A DNA stretch of 64,000 nt from Sphingopyxis indica (GTDB taxonomy: Bacteria > Pseudomonadota > Alphaproteobacteria > Sphingomonadales > Sphingomonadaceae): contig NZ_FZPA01000001.1 of the NCBI RefSeq assembly GCF_900188185.1, forward strand, positions 620,001-684,000, written 5' to 3'. The translations under genes and the position numbers were made by a program. A model generated the notes under the pieces. That model was not told where the DNA came from and did not search any database. It worked only from the letters and a program-made list of their open reading frames with translations. Of this stretch, positions 16,707-25,287 are shown one piece after another; the first letter of the stretch is position 1; every line of letters begins with the position of its first letter.

Positions 16707-17178
16707 ACTCGCACAAAGACACGAAGCCACAAAGGGGGATATGTTGGCAGGCGATGTCGAAGAATTGGCAAGCATTGCAATCGACTGCGGACTCTCACTC
16801 CACAAGGAGTTGGGACCAGGTTTGCTCGAAACCGTATATGAACTGCTGCTCTTCGAACTCATATGCGACCGCGGACTGCTGGTAGAACGGCAGAAGGTCG
16901 TTCCGATCCGGTTCCGGGGGCGTCTGCTCGACGAATGTTTTCGTATCGACCTGCTGGTGGAGGGGCGTCTGCTGATCGAATTGAAATCGACCGAACGGCA
17001 TGCGCCTGTGCACGCCAAACAGGTTCTGACCTATTTGCGATTGATGGATTTGCCGCTCGGCCTGTTGATGAACTTTGGCGCACCGACTTACAAGGAAGGG
17101 GTCAAGCGCCTCGCCAACGATTATTATCGACCATTTCATTCATAGGCCGTCTTTGTGGCTTCGTGTCTTTGTGCGAGT
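16707..17178. mobile_element. Single-gene GxxExxY cassette bounded by 28-bp perfect inverted repeats
   Basis: Bases 16707-16734 are the exact reverse complement of 17151-17178 (28 bp, within ACTCGCACAAAGACACGAAG and continuing to CACAAAG). A further TCGA lies just outside each arm. The only gene inside begins 6 bp after the left arm and stops 5 bp before the right arm. The left arm's end forms part of the ribosome binding site (AAAGGGGGAT then ATG). No transposase and no target duplication were found. Confidence 0.7.
16741..17145 (+). CDS. GxxExxY protein
   Basis: 134 aa. The family signature is at GPGLLETVYELLLFELICDR (G-x-x-E-x-x-Y). The following DECFRIDLLVEGRLLIELKS carries the D...E-x-K spacing of a PD-(D/E)XK nuclease-like fold (candidate catalytic D, E and K), and the C-terminus has HAKQVLTYLRLMDLPLGLLMNFG. 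GxxExxY proteins are widespread and small, related to the PDDEXK_3 family, and of unknown biological role. This copy is sealed inside a 28-bp inverted repeat directly after korB. Biochemical nuclease activity is inferred from fold only. Confidence 0.88.
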   Translation: MLAGDVEELASIAIDCGLSLHKELGPGLLETVYELLLFELICDRGLLVERQKVVPIRFRGRLLDECFRIDLLVEGRLLIELKSTERHAPVHAKQVLTYLRLMDLPLGLLMNFGAPTYKEGVKRLANDYYRPFHS

Positions 17179-17202
17179 ATCGAATGACCGAACAAAACCG
17201 TC

Positions 17203-18150
17203 GTGGATAATCTGACCCACAGCCTTGTCGGCGCGGTGCTTGGCCAGATGGGGCTCAAGCGCAAGACCGGCCTGGCGATGCCGACGCTGATCCTTGCAGC
17301 GAACCTGCCCGATATCGACGCGGGCTGTGCGATTTATGGCGTCGAGTCGCTCGCGATGCGGCGTGGGATAACGCACGGGCCGATAGCCCTGCTGGTCCTG
17401 CCGCTGCTGCTCTGGGCGGCGATGCTTGCCTTCGATGCATGGCAGGCGCGGCGCGGCAAAAGGCCCGCGGCACGCCTGCCCTTGCACAAGGGGTGGCTGC
17501 TCGCGCTCGCCTATGTCGGTTGCCTCAGCCATCCCGCGCTCGACTGGCTCAACAATTACGGCATCCGGCTGCTCGAGCCGTTCAGCCATCGCTGGTTCTA
17601 TGGCGACACGCTGTTCATCATCGACCTGTGGATATGGATCGCGCTGGGAGCGTCGGTCTGGCTGTCGCTGCGGCGAGAGCGCGGCGGCTCGGCGGACTGG
17701 ACGCGCCCCGCGTGGATCGGATTTGCCGGGGTTTGCGCCTATATTTTCGCCAATGGCCTGATCACGGGACGCGCCGAAGCGCAGGCGGCCGAGCTGTTGC
17801 GCCGTGCAGGACAGGACAGGGCATTGGTCGTGGCGAGCCCGCCGCCCTTTGAGTTCTGGAGACGCGATATTTTCTGGCGCGGCAGCGGCTATTACGGCAG
17901 CGGCGTCTTCGTGCTTGGTGCGGGCGCGACCGTCGAGCCGGGACGTCCGACCGGGATGGGCGACATGCGGCTCCGCCTGTGGGCGAAGGCCGATCCCGCC
18001 GCGCGCGCCTTTCTCTTCTGGGCACGGATGCCGGTCGCGACGCCCGACGGCGATGCGATCGTGCTGACCGACCAGCGTTTCGCGCAACCTTTGACGCGGG
18101 GCAGCTTTATGGTGCGGGTGACGGCGCCGCAAAATCCCCGCTCCGAATGA
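17203..18150 (+). CDS. YdjM/DUF457-type membrane-bound metal-dependent hydrolase
   Basis: 315 aa. N-terminal half has four to five membrane helices with histidine/aspartate motifs of the family: NLTHSLVGAVLG (H), AANLPDID (D-x-D), RRGITHGPIALL (H) and CLSHPALDWLNNYG (H...D). The C-terminal third (about 200-315) is soluble, presumably periplasmic. The start GTG 17203 reads MDNLTHSLVG, matching the family's conserved N-terminus. E. coli YdjM is LexA-regulated; I saw no LexA box here. Substrate unknown. Confidence 0.8.
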   Translation: MDNLTHSLVGAVLGQMGLKRKTGLAMPTLILAANLPDIDAGCAIYGVESLAMRRGITHGPIALLVLPLLLWAAMLAFDAWQARRGKRPAARLPLHKGWLLALAYVGCLSHPALDWLNNYGIRLLEPFSHRWFYGDTLFIIDLWIWIALGASVWLSLRRERGGSADWTRPAWIGFAGVCAYIFANGLITGRAEAQAAELLRRAGQDRALVVASPPPFEFWRRDIFWRGSGYYGSGVFVLGAGATVEPGRPTGMGDMRLRLWAKADPAARAFLFWARMPVATPDGDAIVLTDQRFAQPLTRGSFMVRVTAPQNPRSE

Positions 18151-18236
18151 CGGCGCCGCGCGGCTTGCGGGCATGACGCCATGACACCGCGCGACAGGTG
18201 ATTGTCACGTCGAAAGCTTTGCGGCAGGAAGGCAAT

Positions 18237-19517
18237 ATGAACACGCATGTCAGTCCGAAACGCGGCAAGGGCTTGCTGCGCGCCGACCGGGCGTTCCGTT
18301 CGGGCGGCGGGTTCGCGTGGCTGATGAAACATGCGCCGAGCGGGCTTTTTCACCGCATGCTCGACCGCATCGACGCCGGCCTCGATTCGGGGACGATCGA
18401 GGGGCATTTGCCCGACGGCAGCGTCCGCCTGCTCGGGGGCCGTGGCAAAGGCCCGGTCGCGATCGTGCATCTTCACAGCTGGGCGGCGCTCGTGCGCCTT
18501 GCCCTGTCGGGATCGGTGGGATGGTATCGCGCGTGGGACAAGGGCGAATGGTCGTCGCCCGACCCGGTGCCGCTGTTCGACCTGTTCATGCGCAACGGCG
18601 AAGCGCTCGGCGAATCGGGACGCGCGCGCGGGCCGTGGCGCTGGATGAACCGCCTCGCGCACCGGCTCAATCGCAACGATCGCCGCGGGGCGAAGCGGAA
18701 CATTCACGCTCATTATGATCTGGGCAATGATTTCTATCGCTTGTGGCTCGACGCGGGGATGAATTATTCGAGCGCGCGCTTTGCGGCGCCCGATCAGACG
18801 CTCGAAGAGGCGCAGGCCGCGAAGGTCGATGCCATCCTCGACCGGCTCGACCTCAGATCGGGCAGCCGGCTGCTCGAAATCGGTTGTGGCTGGGGCGCGC
18901 TCGCCGAGCGTGCGGTCGAGCGCCACGATGTGCTCTATACGGGTATCACCCTTTCGCCCGCGCAGGCGGAGATCGCCGCAGCGCGATTGCAGGCGGTCGA
19001 TCTTGGCGGGCGTTCGCGGATCGAGCTTTGCGACTATCGCGATGCCCAAGGACCCTATGACGCGATCGCGAGCGTCGAAATGGTCGAAGCGGTGGGCCAG
19101 GGCTATTGGCCCGCCTATCTCGACGCGATCGCGCGCCTGCTGCGCCCGGGGGGCAAAGCGGCGATCCAGTATATCCTGATCGACGACGCGCTGTTCGAGC
19201 GCTACGCGCTGAGCAGCGACTTCATCCAGGCCTATATTTTTCCGGGCGGCTGCCTGATTTCGGAAAGCCGGTTTCGCGCGCTCGCCGAAGCGCGCGGCCT
19301 CAAGTGGCGCAACGTGCGGCGTTTCGGCGGCGACTATGCGGAAACGCTGCGCCAATGGCGCGAGCGTTTCGACGCCGCCGTCGCGGGCAATCAGCTGCCC
19401 GCGGGTTTCGACGAGCGCTTCGTGCGGCTCTGGCGCTATTATCTGCAATATTGCGAGGGCGGCTTTCGCGGCGGCGGCATCGACGTCGCGCAGGTCACGC
19501 TCGAAAAGACGGGCTGA
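18237..19517 (+). CDS. cfa: Cyclopropane-fatty-acyl-phospholipid synthase
   Basis: ATG 18237 (preceded by AGGAAGG) gives 426 aa; an upstream in-frame start at 18198 is less likely. The enzyme adds a methylene from S-adenosylmethionine to unsaturated membrane lipids. Visible motifs: NIHAHYDLGNDFYRLWLDAG and MNYSSARF of the CFA family, then the SAM-binding loop LLEIGCGWGALAE, and SVEMVEAVGQGYWPAY. The gene is followed 19 bp later by a serine hydrolase gene and probably shares its transcript. Confidence 0.92.
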   Translation: MNTHVSPKRGKGLLRADRAFRSGGGFAWLMKHAPSGLFHRMLDRIDAGLDSGTIEGHLPDGSVRLLGGRGKGPVAIVHLHSWAALVRLALSGSVGWYRAWDKGEWSSPDPVPLFDLFMRNGEALGESGRARGPWRWMNRLAHRLNRNDRRGAKRNIHAHYDLGNDFYRLWLDAGMNYSSARFAAPDQTLEEAQAAKVDAILDRLDLRSGSRLLEIGCGWGALAERAVERHDVLYTGITLSPAQAEIAAARLQAVDLGGRSRIELCDYRDAQGPYDAIASVEMVEAVGQGYWPAYLDAIARLLRPGGKAAIQYILIDDALFERYALSSDFIQAYIFPGGCLISESRFRALAEARGLKWRNVRRFGGDYAETLRQWRERFDAAVAGNQLPAGFDERFVRLWRYYLQYCEGGFRGGGIDVAQVTLEKTG

Positions 19518-19536
19518 AGCAGCAGGGGAGAGGATA

Positions 19537-20709
19537 GTGCGACGAATTTTGGCGGCGGCGCTTCTGTGCGCGGCGGCGGCGGGCGGTTCTGACCCCGCCT
19601 ACACCCAGACGAACGATAAATTACCGGAGGATCTGAACGTGCTGTTTTGGAGCCAGGATCAACGCGACGCCGCTTTCCGCACGATGGAGAGCGTGCCGAA
19701 GGTGGTCGTCCATACCATCAAGGCGGGCGGCAACGCCTATCCGATGCCGCAGGGCGCGCCGATCGACCTCGGTGTCGATGTCGATGCCTATATGGCGAGC
19801 CAGCGCAACGCCGGGCTGATCATCGTTCAGGACGGGAAGATCCGGCTGGAAAAATATGCGCTCGGCTATGGGCCGGAAGGGCGCTGGACGAGCTTTTCGG
19901 TCGCGAAGAGCTTCACCTCGACGCTCGTCGGCGCGGCGGTGAAGGACGGCTATATCAAGAGCCTCGACGACAAGGTTTCGGCCTATATTCCGGGGCTTGA
20001 GGGTTCGGCCTATGACGATGTCAGCGTGCGCCAGCTGCTGACCATGACCTCGGGCGTCAAGTGGAACGAGGATTATACCGATCCCAAATCCGACGTCGCG
20101 CAGTTCAACCTGCAAAAGCCCGTGCCCGGCGAAGACATAACGGTCAGCTATATGAAGAGCTTGCCGCGCGAAGCTCCGGCAGGGTCGAAATGGGTTTACA
20201 AGACCGGCGAGACCAATTTGATCGGGGTGCTCGTGTCGAGCGCGACCGGCAAGACGCTGTCCGATTATCTGTCCGAAAAGGTGTGGAAGCCGTTCGGGAT
20301 GGAACAGGACGCGGTGTGGATGCTCGGCGCCACGGGGCACGAGATCAGCGGCTGCTGCATGTCGGCACGCCTGAAGGATTATGCGCGTTTCGGCCTGTTC
20401 ATCCTCGGCGGCGGCGTCGCGGGCGGCGAGAAGGTACTGCCCGACGGCTGGCTCGCGGCGGCGACCACCAAGCAGGCCGATATCGACCAGCCGGGGCGCG
20501 GTTATGGCTATCAATGGTGGACCAACGACGACGGCAGCTTCGCCGCGCAGGGGATTTTCGGCCAGGGCATTTTCATCGACCCCAAGCGCCGGCTGGTGAT
20601 CGCGTCGAACGGCAACTGGTCGACCGCGACCGATCCCGAGGGCGTCGGATCGGCGCGCGAGGCCTTTTACAAGGCGGTGCAGGCGGCGGTCGACGCGGAA
20701 GCGCGATAG
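19537..20709 (+). CDS. Beta-lactamase-related serine hydrolase (class C-like), secreted
   Basis: GTG 19537 gives 390 aa with a signal peptide (RRILAAALLCAAAAGGSDPA). The Ser/Lys pair is in WTSFSVAKSFTSTL (S-x-x-K), a Tyr-type motif is likely in the YKTGETN region, and the third-strand motif is replaced by AAQGIFGQGIFIDP. Such proteins are typically periplasmic esterases or peptidases rather than true beta-lactamases. An earlier start at 19336 would lie inside cfa and is rejected. Confidence 0.85.
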   Translation: MRRILAAALLCAAAAGGSDPAYTQTNDKLPEDLNVLFWSQDQRDAAFRTMESVPKVVVHTIKAGGNAYPMPQGAPIDLGVDVDAYMASQRNAGLIIVQDGKIRLEKYALGYGPEGRWTSFSVAKSFTSTLVGAAVKDGYIKSLDDKVSAYIPGLEGSAYDDVSVRQLLTMTSGVKWNEDYTDPKSDVAQFNLQKPVPGEDITVSYMKSLPREAPAGSKWVYKTGETNLIGVLVSSATGKTLSDYLSEKVWKPFGMEQDAVWMLGATGHEISGCCMSARLKDYARFGLFILGGGVAGGEKVLPDGWLAAATTKQADIDQPGRGYGYQWWTNDDGSFAAQGIFGQGIFIDPKRRLVIASNGNWSTATDPEGVGSAREAFYKAVQAAVDAEAR

Positions 20710-20748
20710 TTTCCATTCGTAGCCCCAGCTTTCGCCGGGGCGACGAGT

Positions 20749-21141
20749 TCAGGCGGTCGCCGGCACCGTCGCCGATACGCGCTGTGCCATCCACGCGGCG
20801 GCCAGCGGGACGATCACGCCCAGCGCAATCATCCACCATGTGTCGCCCAGCGTGGCGGCGCGGTAGAGGCCCGCGCCGATCACCGCGCCGGCGACGATCC
20901 AGCCCGCGCCGGGGTTCGCCGAGGCGCGCATCGCGAGCCAGCCGCCGGCGAAGGTGCCGGCGAACCAGCCGACAAGCAGCGCGACCGTCGCGCCCGCCGG
21001 GATCAATATTTCGCCGGTTTCGACGTCATAGACCTCGGGCGAAATCTCGCCCCCCGCATATTGCGCGATCCAGATCAGCGCGAAGGCGACGAAAATGCCG
21101 ACGATCGTCGCGACGAGGAAACGCAGGAAGGTGCGGGCCAT
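20749..21141 (-). CDS. Four-helix membrane protein, unknown function
   Basis: 130 aa with hydrophobic stretches at about 5-27, 48-68, 78-97 and 102-118. The loop between the first two contains YAGGEISPEVYDVETGEILI. No enzyme signature. It converges on the serine hydrolase gene; the 39-bp gap holds a small hairpin (GCCCC 20722-20726 with GGGGC 20737-20741). SDR and purF lie upstream on the same strand, about 60 bp away, so transcription from them is possible. Confidence 0.6.
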   Translation of the reverse strand: MARTFLRFLVATIVGIFVAFALIWIAQYAGGEISPEVYDVETGEILIPAGATVALLVGWFAGTFAGGWLAMRASANPGAGWIVAGAVIGAGLYRAATLGDTWWMIALGVIVPLAAAWMAQRVSATVPATA

Positions 21142-21204
21142 GGCTGAAATCCTTGCTGAAACGCGTTTGTGCGGCTCGCCTAACGCGGGAAGGCAAAGAT
21201 CGCG

Positions 21205-21930
21205 TTAAGCCTCTTCCATCACCTTGGGAAGCTCGTGGAAATCGGTGCTGTCGAAACCTTCGATCATCAGCTTCGCGACGAACGCACCGACCGTCTCCGG
21301 GTCCTTGATGCTCTGCGGGTCCTCGCCCGGATAGGCGCGCGCGCGCATCTGGGTGCGCGTCGCGCCGGGGTTGAGGATCGCGGTGCGGACGTTCGAGATG
21401 TTGCGCATCTCGGCGCCATAGCTCGTCACCAGCGCCTCGAGCGCCGCCTTCGACGCCCCATAGGCGCCCCAATAGGCGCGTGGGGCACGCGCGACGCTGC
21501 TCGACAGCGCGAGCAGGCGGCCGTGCGCGGCGCGGCGGAGCAGCGGGTCGAAGTTGGCAATCAGCGCCTGCTGCGCCACGACATTGAGCGTCAACAGCCT
21601 GTTGAACTCCTTGCCGTCGATCGCTCCGACCGGCGTGAGCGTGCCGAGCATCGCGGCGTTGAGCACTAGCATGTCGAGCTGCTGCCAGCGCTCGGCCATC
21701 GCGCTGGCGAGCCGCGCGATGCTGTCGCCGTCGGTCAGGTCGAGCGGGGCGATCGTCGCGCTGCCGCCCGCCGCGTGGATGCGATCCTCGAGCTCTTCGA
21801 GTCCGCCCGCCGTGCGCGCGGTGATCACGACATGCGCGCCGCGCGCCGCGAGCGAATAGGCGATCGCGGCGCCGATGCCGCGGCTCGCGCCGGTGACGAG
21901 CGCGACCTGGCCGGCCAGTTCTTCAGACAT
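21205..21930 (-). CDS. SDR-family NAD(P)-dependent oxidoreductase
   Basis: From ATG 21930 (MSEELAGQVALVTGASRGIG), 241 aa; ATG 21939 is an equally readable alternative. The cofactor motif TGASRGIG is at the N-terminus, NAAMLG replaces the usual NNAG, and the catalytic triad is Ser (LALSSSVARAPRAYWG), Tyr (YWGAYGASKAAL) and Lys. Follows purF by 4-13 bp on the same strand, so it is in one operon with it. Substrate unknown. Confidence 0.9.
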   Translation of the reverse strand: MSEELAGQVALVTGASRGIGAAIAYSLAARGAHVVITARTAGGLEELEDRIHAAGGSATIAPLDLTDGDSIARLASAMAERWQQLDMLVLNAAMLGTLTPVGAIDGKEFNRLLTLNVVAQQALIANFDPLLRRAAHGRLLALSSSVARAPRAYWGAYGASKAALEALVTSYGAEMRNISNVRTAILNPGATRTQMRARAYPGEDPQSIKDPETVGAFVAKLMIEGFDSTDFHELPKVMEEA

Positions 21931-21943
21931 TTTGGTCATTTGG

Positions 21944-23401
21944 TCAGACAACCCGTTCGGCAAGCAGCGAAAATTGATCCTCGAGCGCATGTTCCTCGAA
22001 ATCGGTCAGCGTCGTCGGATAATCGCCGGTGAAACAGGCGTCGCAATATTGCGGGCAGCGTTCCTGGCGCTTGCTTTCGCCGAGCGCGCGGTAGAGGCCG
22101 TCGATGGTCAGGAAGGACAGGCTGTCGGCGTTGATGAAATTCGCCATCTGGCCGACGGTCATCTGCGCCGCGAGCAGCTTCGCGCGTTCGGGCGTGTCGA
22201 CACCGTAGAAGCAGCTGTGCGACGTCGGCGGGCTTGCGATGCGCATATGCACTTCGGCGGCGCCGGCTTCGCGCATCATCTGCACGATCTTGAGGCTGGT
22301 GGTGCCGCGCACGATCGAATCGTCGATCAGCACGATCCGCTTGCCCGCGATCAGCGCGCGGTTGGCGTTGTGCTTCAGCTTGACGCCAAGGTGGCGGACC
22401 TTGTCGCCGGGCTGGATGAAGGTTCGCCCCACATAATGCGAGCGGATGATGCCGAGTTCGAACGGGATGCCCGATTCCTGCGCATAGCCGATCGCCGCGG
22501 GCGTGCCCGAATCCGGAACCGGGATGACGAGGTCGGCCTCGACCGGGTTTTCGCGCGCCAGCTCGGCGCCGATCGCCTTGCGCACCGAATAGACGCTTGT
22601 GCCGTCGACGATCGAATCGGGGCGCGAGAAATAGACATATTCAAAGATGCACGGCCGCGCCGGGCGCTCGGCAAAAGGATGATGCGAGGTCAGTTGTCCG
22701 TCGCGGATGATGACGAGCTCGCCGGGTTCGACCGAGCGCACGAATTCGGCGCCGACGACGTCGAGCGCGACGGTTTCGGAGGCGAGAATATGCGCATCGT
22801 TCAGCTTGCCGATGACGAGCGGGCGGATGCCGAGCGGGTCGCGGCAGCCGATCATGCCCTCGGCGGTCAGGCAGATCAGCGAATAGGCGCCCTCGACCTG
22901 TTTCAGCGCGTCGATGAAGCGGTCGATCAGCGTGCGATAGCTCGACGTCGCGACGAGGTGGATGATCACCTCGGTATCGCTGGTCGATTGGAAGATCGAG
23001 CCGCGACGGACCAGAATCTTGCGCAGCGCCGCGGCGTTCGAGATATTGCCGTTATGCGCGACCGCGAACCCGCCGGTCGCGAGGTCGGCGAACAGCGGCT
23101 GGACGTTGCGCAGCGCGGTCTCGCCCGTCGTCGAATAGCGGACATGGCCGATCGCCGCGGCGCCGGCGAGCTGCCGCATGATGTCGTCGCGGTCGAAATT
23201 GCCCGCGACATGACCCATCGCGCGGTGCGTGTGGAATTCCTTGCCGTCGAAGGCGGTGATGCCGGCGGCCTCCTGACCGCGATGCTGGAGCGCGTGGAGG
23301 CCGAGCGCGACCACCGCGGCGGCGCTGTCGGCGCCATGGATACCAAAGACGCCGCACTCCTCACGGAGCTTGTCGTCGTCGAAAGGGTGGGTCGTCAGCA
23401 T
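21944..23401 (-). CDS. purF: Amidophosphoribosyltransferase
   Basis: From ATG 23401, 485 aa; the open frame reaches further upstream to 23695 but that part has no homology-like pattern. The first committed step of purine synthesis: PRPP plus glutamine to phosphoribosylamine. A propeptide (MLTTHPFDDDKLREE) precedes the catalytic Cys16 (CGVFGI), the glutamine amidotransferase nucleophile after cleavage. The PRPP-binding loop is VLIDDSIVRGTTS. Cysteines SHSCFYGVD and CPQYCDACFTGDYP suggest the Fe-S containing form. Divergent from hisI, with 145 bp between. Confidence 0.95.
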   Translation of the reverse strand: MLTTHPFDDDKLREECGVFGIHGADSAAAVVALGLHALQHRGQEAAGITAFDGKEFHTHRAMGHVAGNFDRDDIMRQLAGAAAIGHVRYSTTGETALRNVQPLFADLATGGFAVAHNGNISNAAALRKILVRRGSIFQSTSDTEVIIHLVATSSYRTLIDRFIDALKQVEGAYSLICLTAEGMIGCRDPLGIRPLVIGKLNDAHILASETVALDVVGAEFVRSVEPGELVIIRDGQLTSHHPFAERPARPCIFEYVYFSRPDSIVDGTSVYSVRKAIGAELARENPVEADLVIPVPDSGTPAAIGYAQESGIPFELGIIRSHYVGRTFIQPGDKVRHLGVKLKHNANRALIAGKRIVLIDDSIVRGTTSLKIVQMMREAGAAEVHMRIASPPTSHSCFYGVDTPERAKLLAAQMTVGQMANFINADSLSFLTIDGLYRALGESKRQERCPQYCDACFTGDYPTTLTDFEEHALEDQFSLLAERVV

Positions 23402-23546
23402 GTCGATCCAGAATATGTTGGGGGCGGCAACTGCCGCGCATATAGGAGCGCCGAGGCCAAATGTCGCCCCCCCAATTTGGACTCTTTGATGACAGGCGCG
23501 ATGCGAGGGGTGACAGCACCGCCATTGGTGCCGTAAAGCCGCGCGC

Positions 23547-23927
23547 ATGGAGCAGAATAGGGACAGCACCGACCGTTTCCTGCCGCGCTTCGATGCCGCG
23601 GGTCTCGTCACCGCGATCGTCGTCGATGCGGATACGCGCGCGCTGTTGATGGTCGCGCATATGAACGCCGAGGCGATCGAGCGGACGCGCGCCACCGGTC
23701 AGGCGCATTTCTGGTCGCGATCGCGCCGGGCGCTGTGGCGCAAGGGCGAGACGTCGGGCAACGGGCTCAATGTGGCCGAAATGCGCGTCGATTGCGATCA
23801 GGACGCGCTGTTGCTCGTCGTGCATCCCGCGGGCCCTGCCTGCCACACGGGGCGCCGGTCCTGCTTCTATCGCCGGATCGACGCGGACGGGGGCCTGACC
23901 TTCCTCGACGACGATGTGCAGGGCTAG
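23547..23927 (+). CDS. hisI: Phosphoribosyl-AMP cyclohydrolase
   Basis: 126 aa. Opens the purine ring of phosphoribosyl-AMP in histidine synthesis. Family motifs: [38 protein letters not shown] and the metal-binding cysteines [11 protein letters not shown] and [15 protein letters not shown]. This is the stand-alone HisI form without the fused HisE pyrophosphatase. Its last 14 bases overlap the start of the next gene. Confidence 0.93.
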   Translation: MEQNRDSTDRFLPRFDAAGLVTAIVVDADTRALLMVAHMNAEAIERTRATGQAHFWSRSRRALWRKGETSGNGLNVAEMRVDCDQDALLLVVHPAGPACHTGRRSCFYRRIDADGGLTFLDDDVQG

Positions 23928-24453
23928 CCTGCCGTTTTTGGCTGCGGTGTTCCTGCTCGGCGGCTGCGACCGGGCTTCGACTGCGGATCGAGAAAAGGCG
24001 GTCGACGCGCGCAGTCCGCTGGAAATCGCGGCGCGCGAGCGCGGCGTCGTTCAGCCCGAGTCCGAGGAGCTTACGGGCGTTTTCGAGCGCGCCCACGATC
24101 TCGGCCGCGATGCGATGTGCGTCGTGCCCGACGGCGAGGGGAGGTGGCGCTTCGCACTGACCGCAGCTTTCGGCTCGCGCCTTGCGTGCCGGGCACATGG
24201 GGACGTCACGCGCGACGGCGACGAATGGCGCCTGAGCTTTGCCGGCGTCGACGATTGTGCGGTGACGCTGCGCGAGGACGACGACGAGTTGCGATTGCCC
24301 GGACGCCTGCCCTCTCAGTGCGACAGCCTCTGTCCCGGGCGCACCACGCTTGCCGGGTTGCGTCTGCCGCGCGCGAGTTGGTCGGCCGCCGATGCGAGGG
24401 GCTTGCGGATGCGCGATGGACAGGGCAATATCGTGCAACCCTGTGCCGACTGA
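23914..24453 (+). CDS. Predicted lipoprotein, unknown function
   Basis: 179 aa beginning [20 protein letters not shown], a signal peptide with lipobox LGGC; the protein is predicted to be lipid-anchored. The remainder is acidic and contains several cysteines ([31 protein letters not shown]). These may form disulfides outside the cytoplasm. Start overlaps the end of hisI by 14 bp. No domain recognised. Confidence 0.7.
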   Translation: MCRASLPFLAAVFLLGGCDRASTADREKAVDARSPLEIAARERGVVQPESEELTGVFERAHDLGRDAMCVVPDGEGRWRFALTAAFGSRLACRAHGDVTRDGDEWRLSFAGVDDCAVTLREDDDELRLPGRLPSQCDSLCPGRTTLAGLRLPRASWSAADARGLRMRDGQGNIVQPCAD

Positions 24454-24484
24454 GCCGCGGCATTTCCCTTCATCCCTGCGAGCC

Positions 24485-24500
24485 TTGACGTTCACGTCAA
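24485..24500. promoter_or_regulatory. LiuR-like palindromic operator before the MerR gene
   Basis: TTGACGTTCACGTCAA is an exact 7-bp inverted repeat around TC. It has the form of operators for LiuR-type MerR regulators of branched-chain amino acid and acyl-CoA catabolism. It is 15 bp before the MerR gene start and also supplies a -35-like TTGACG. Autoregulation is the simplest reading. Confidence 0.6.
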
Positions 24501-24515
24501 CGGAAACTAATCCTG

Positions 24516-24953
24516 ATGCTTATGACCGAAGAATACGGCCACGCTCATATCGACACGCCCGATCATCTGGGACGCGAGCAGTACAGCATCACCGACCTGT
24601 CGACCGAATTCGGTGTCACGGCCCGGGCGCTGCGCTTCTATGAGGACGAAGGGCTGATCAGCCCGTCGCGCAAGGGGCTGTCGCGCATCTATTCGAAACG
24701 CGACCGCGCGCGGCTCGCGTGGATATTGCGCGCCAAGCGCACCGGTTTCAGCCTGGCCGACATTCGCGAGATGATCGACCTTTACGATGTCGGCGACAAT
24801 CGCAAGCTGCAGCGGCAGGTGACAATCGAGAAATGCCAGGAGCGCATCGCGCTGCTGCGCCGCCAACGCGACGACATCGACAGTGCGGTCGAGGAATTGA
24901 CGCGGTTCATCGAAACGGTGAAAAAGGTCGAGGCAAAGAGCCTGAAGCCATGA
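24516..24953 (+). CDS. MerR-family regulator (LiuR-like)
   Basis: 145 aa (or 143 from the second Met). Residues 22-90 form the MerR winged helix: YSITDLSTEFGVTARALRFY, EDEGLISPSRKG, then YSKRDRARLAWILRAKRTGF. A coiled-coil dimerisation region follows (LQRQVTIEKCQERIALLRRQ). The effector domain is short and lacks metal-binding cysteine pairs, matching LiuR-type regulators of catabolic acyl-CoA genes. The acyl-CoA dehydrogenase downstream and leucine genes nearby fit. Its last codons lie in the inverted-repeat element 24937-25205. Confidence 0.88.
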   Translation: MLMTEEYGHAHIDTPDHLGREQYSITDLSTEFGVTARALRFYEDEGLISPSRKGLSRIYSKRDRARLAWILRAKRTGFSLADIREMIDLYDVGDNRKLQRQVTIEKCQERIALLRRQRDDIDSAVEELTRFIETVKKVEAKSLKP

Positions 24954-25205
24954 GTTTGAACTACCTTGACGGAGCCGATTTTAGCCCAGTGCAAGGCGCG
25001 AGGAGAGGTGCGATGCGGCCCATCGTGCCCGACGAGCAACGCAGCAATGGGCCAAAAGCGGCCCGCCCCTCCGGGGTTGCACTGCGAAGCCCGCCGGACG
25101 TCGTCGCGGGTCTTGCACGGGCTCCCGGCCCGCGCGGCGCCCCGCTCCTCGCCGGCGGGCTTCGCAGTGCAATCAAGGTAGTTCAAACTCATGGCTTCAG
25201 GCTCT
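24937..25205. repeat. 269-bp element with 33-bp perfect inverted repeats
   Basis: 24937-24969 is the exact reverse complement of 25173-25205 (33 bp, containing GAAGCCATGAGTTTGAACTA). A second perfect inverted repeat of 21 bp is nested inside (25077-25097 and 25152-25172) and abuts the right outer arm. The left arm contains the last five codons and stop of the MerR gene. The interior also has GGCCCAT...ATGGGCC pairs. No ORF in it is credible. It is either a MITE-like insertion that supplied the gene's end, or an inverted duplication of that end. Confidence 0.75.
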
Positions 25206-25287
25206 AAACAAAAGGCCGGCTGACCCCGGACCCTCCCCGGGCAAGAAAAGCGCACCCTATCCATCTGATTTATCGGAAAGATTTTTC

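Noticed and set aside
21875-23536. 553-codon plus-strand open frame over purF
   Set aside because: Antisense shadow of purF with no family sequence.
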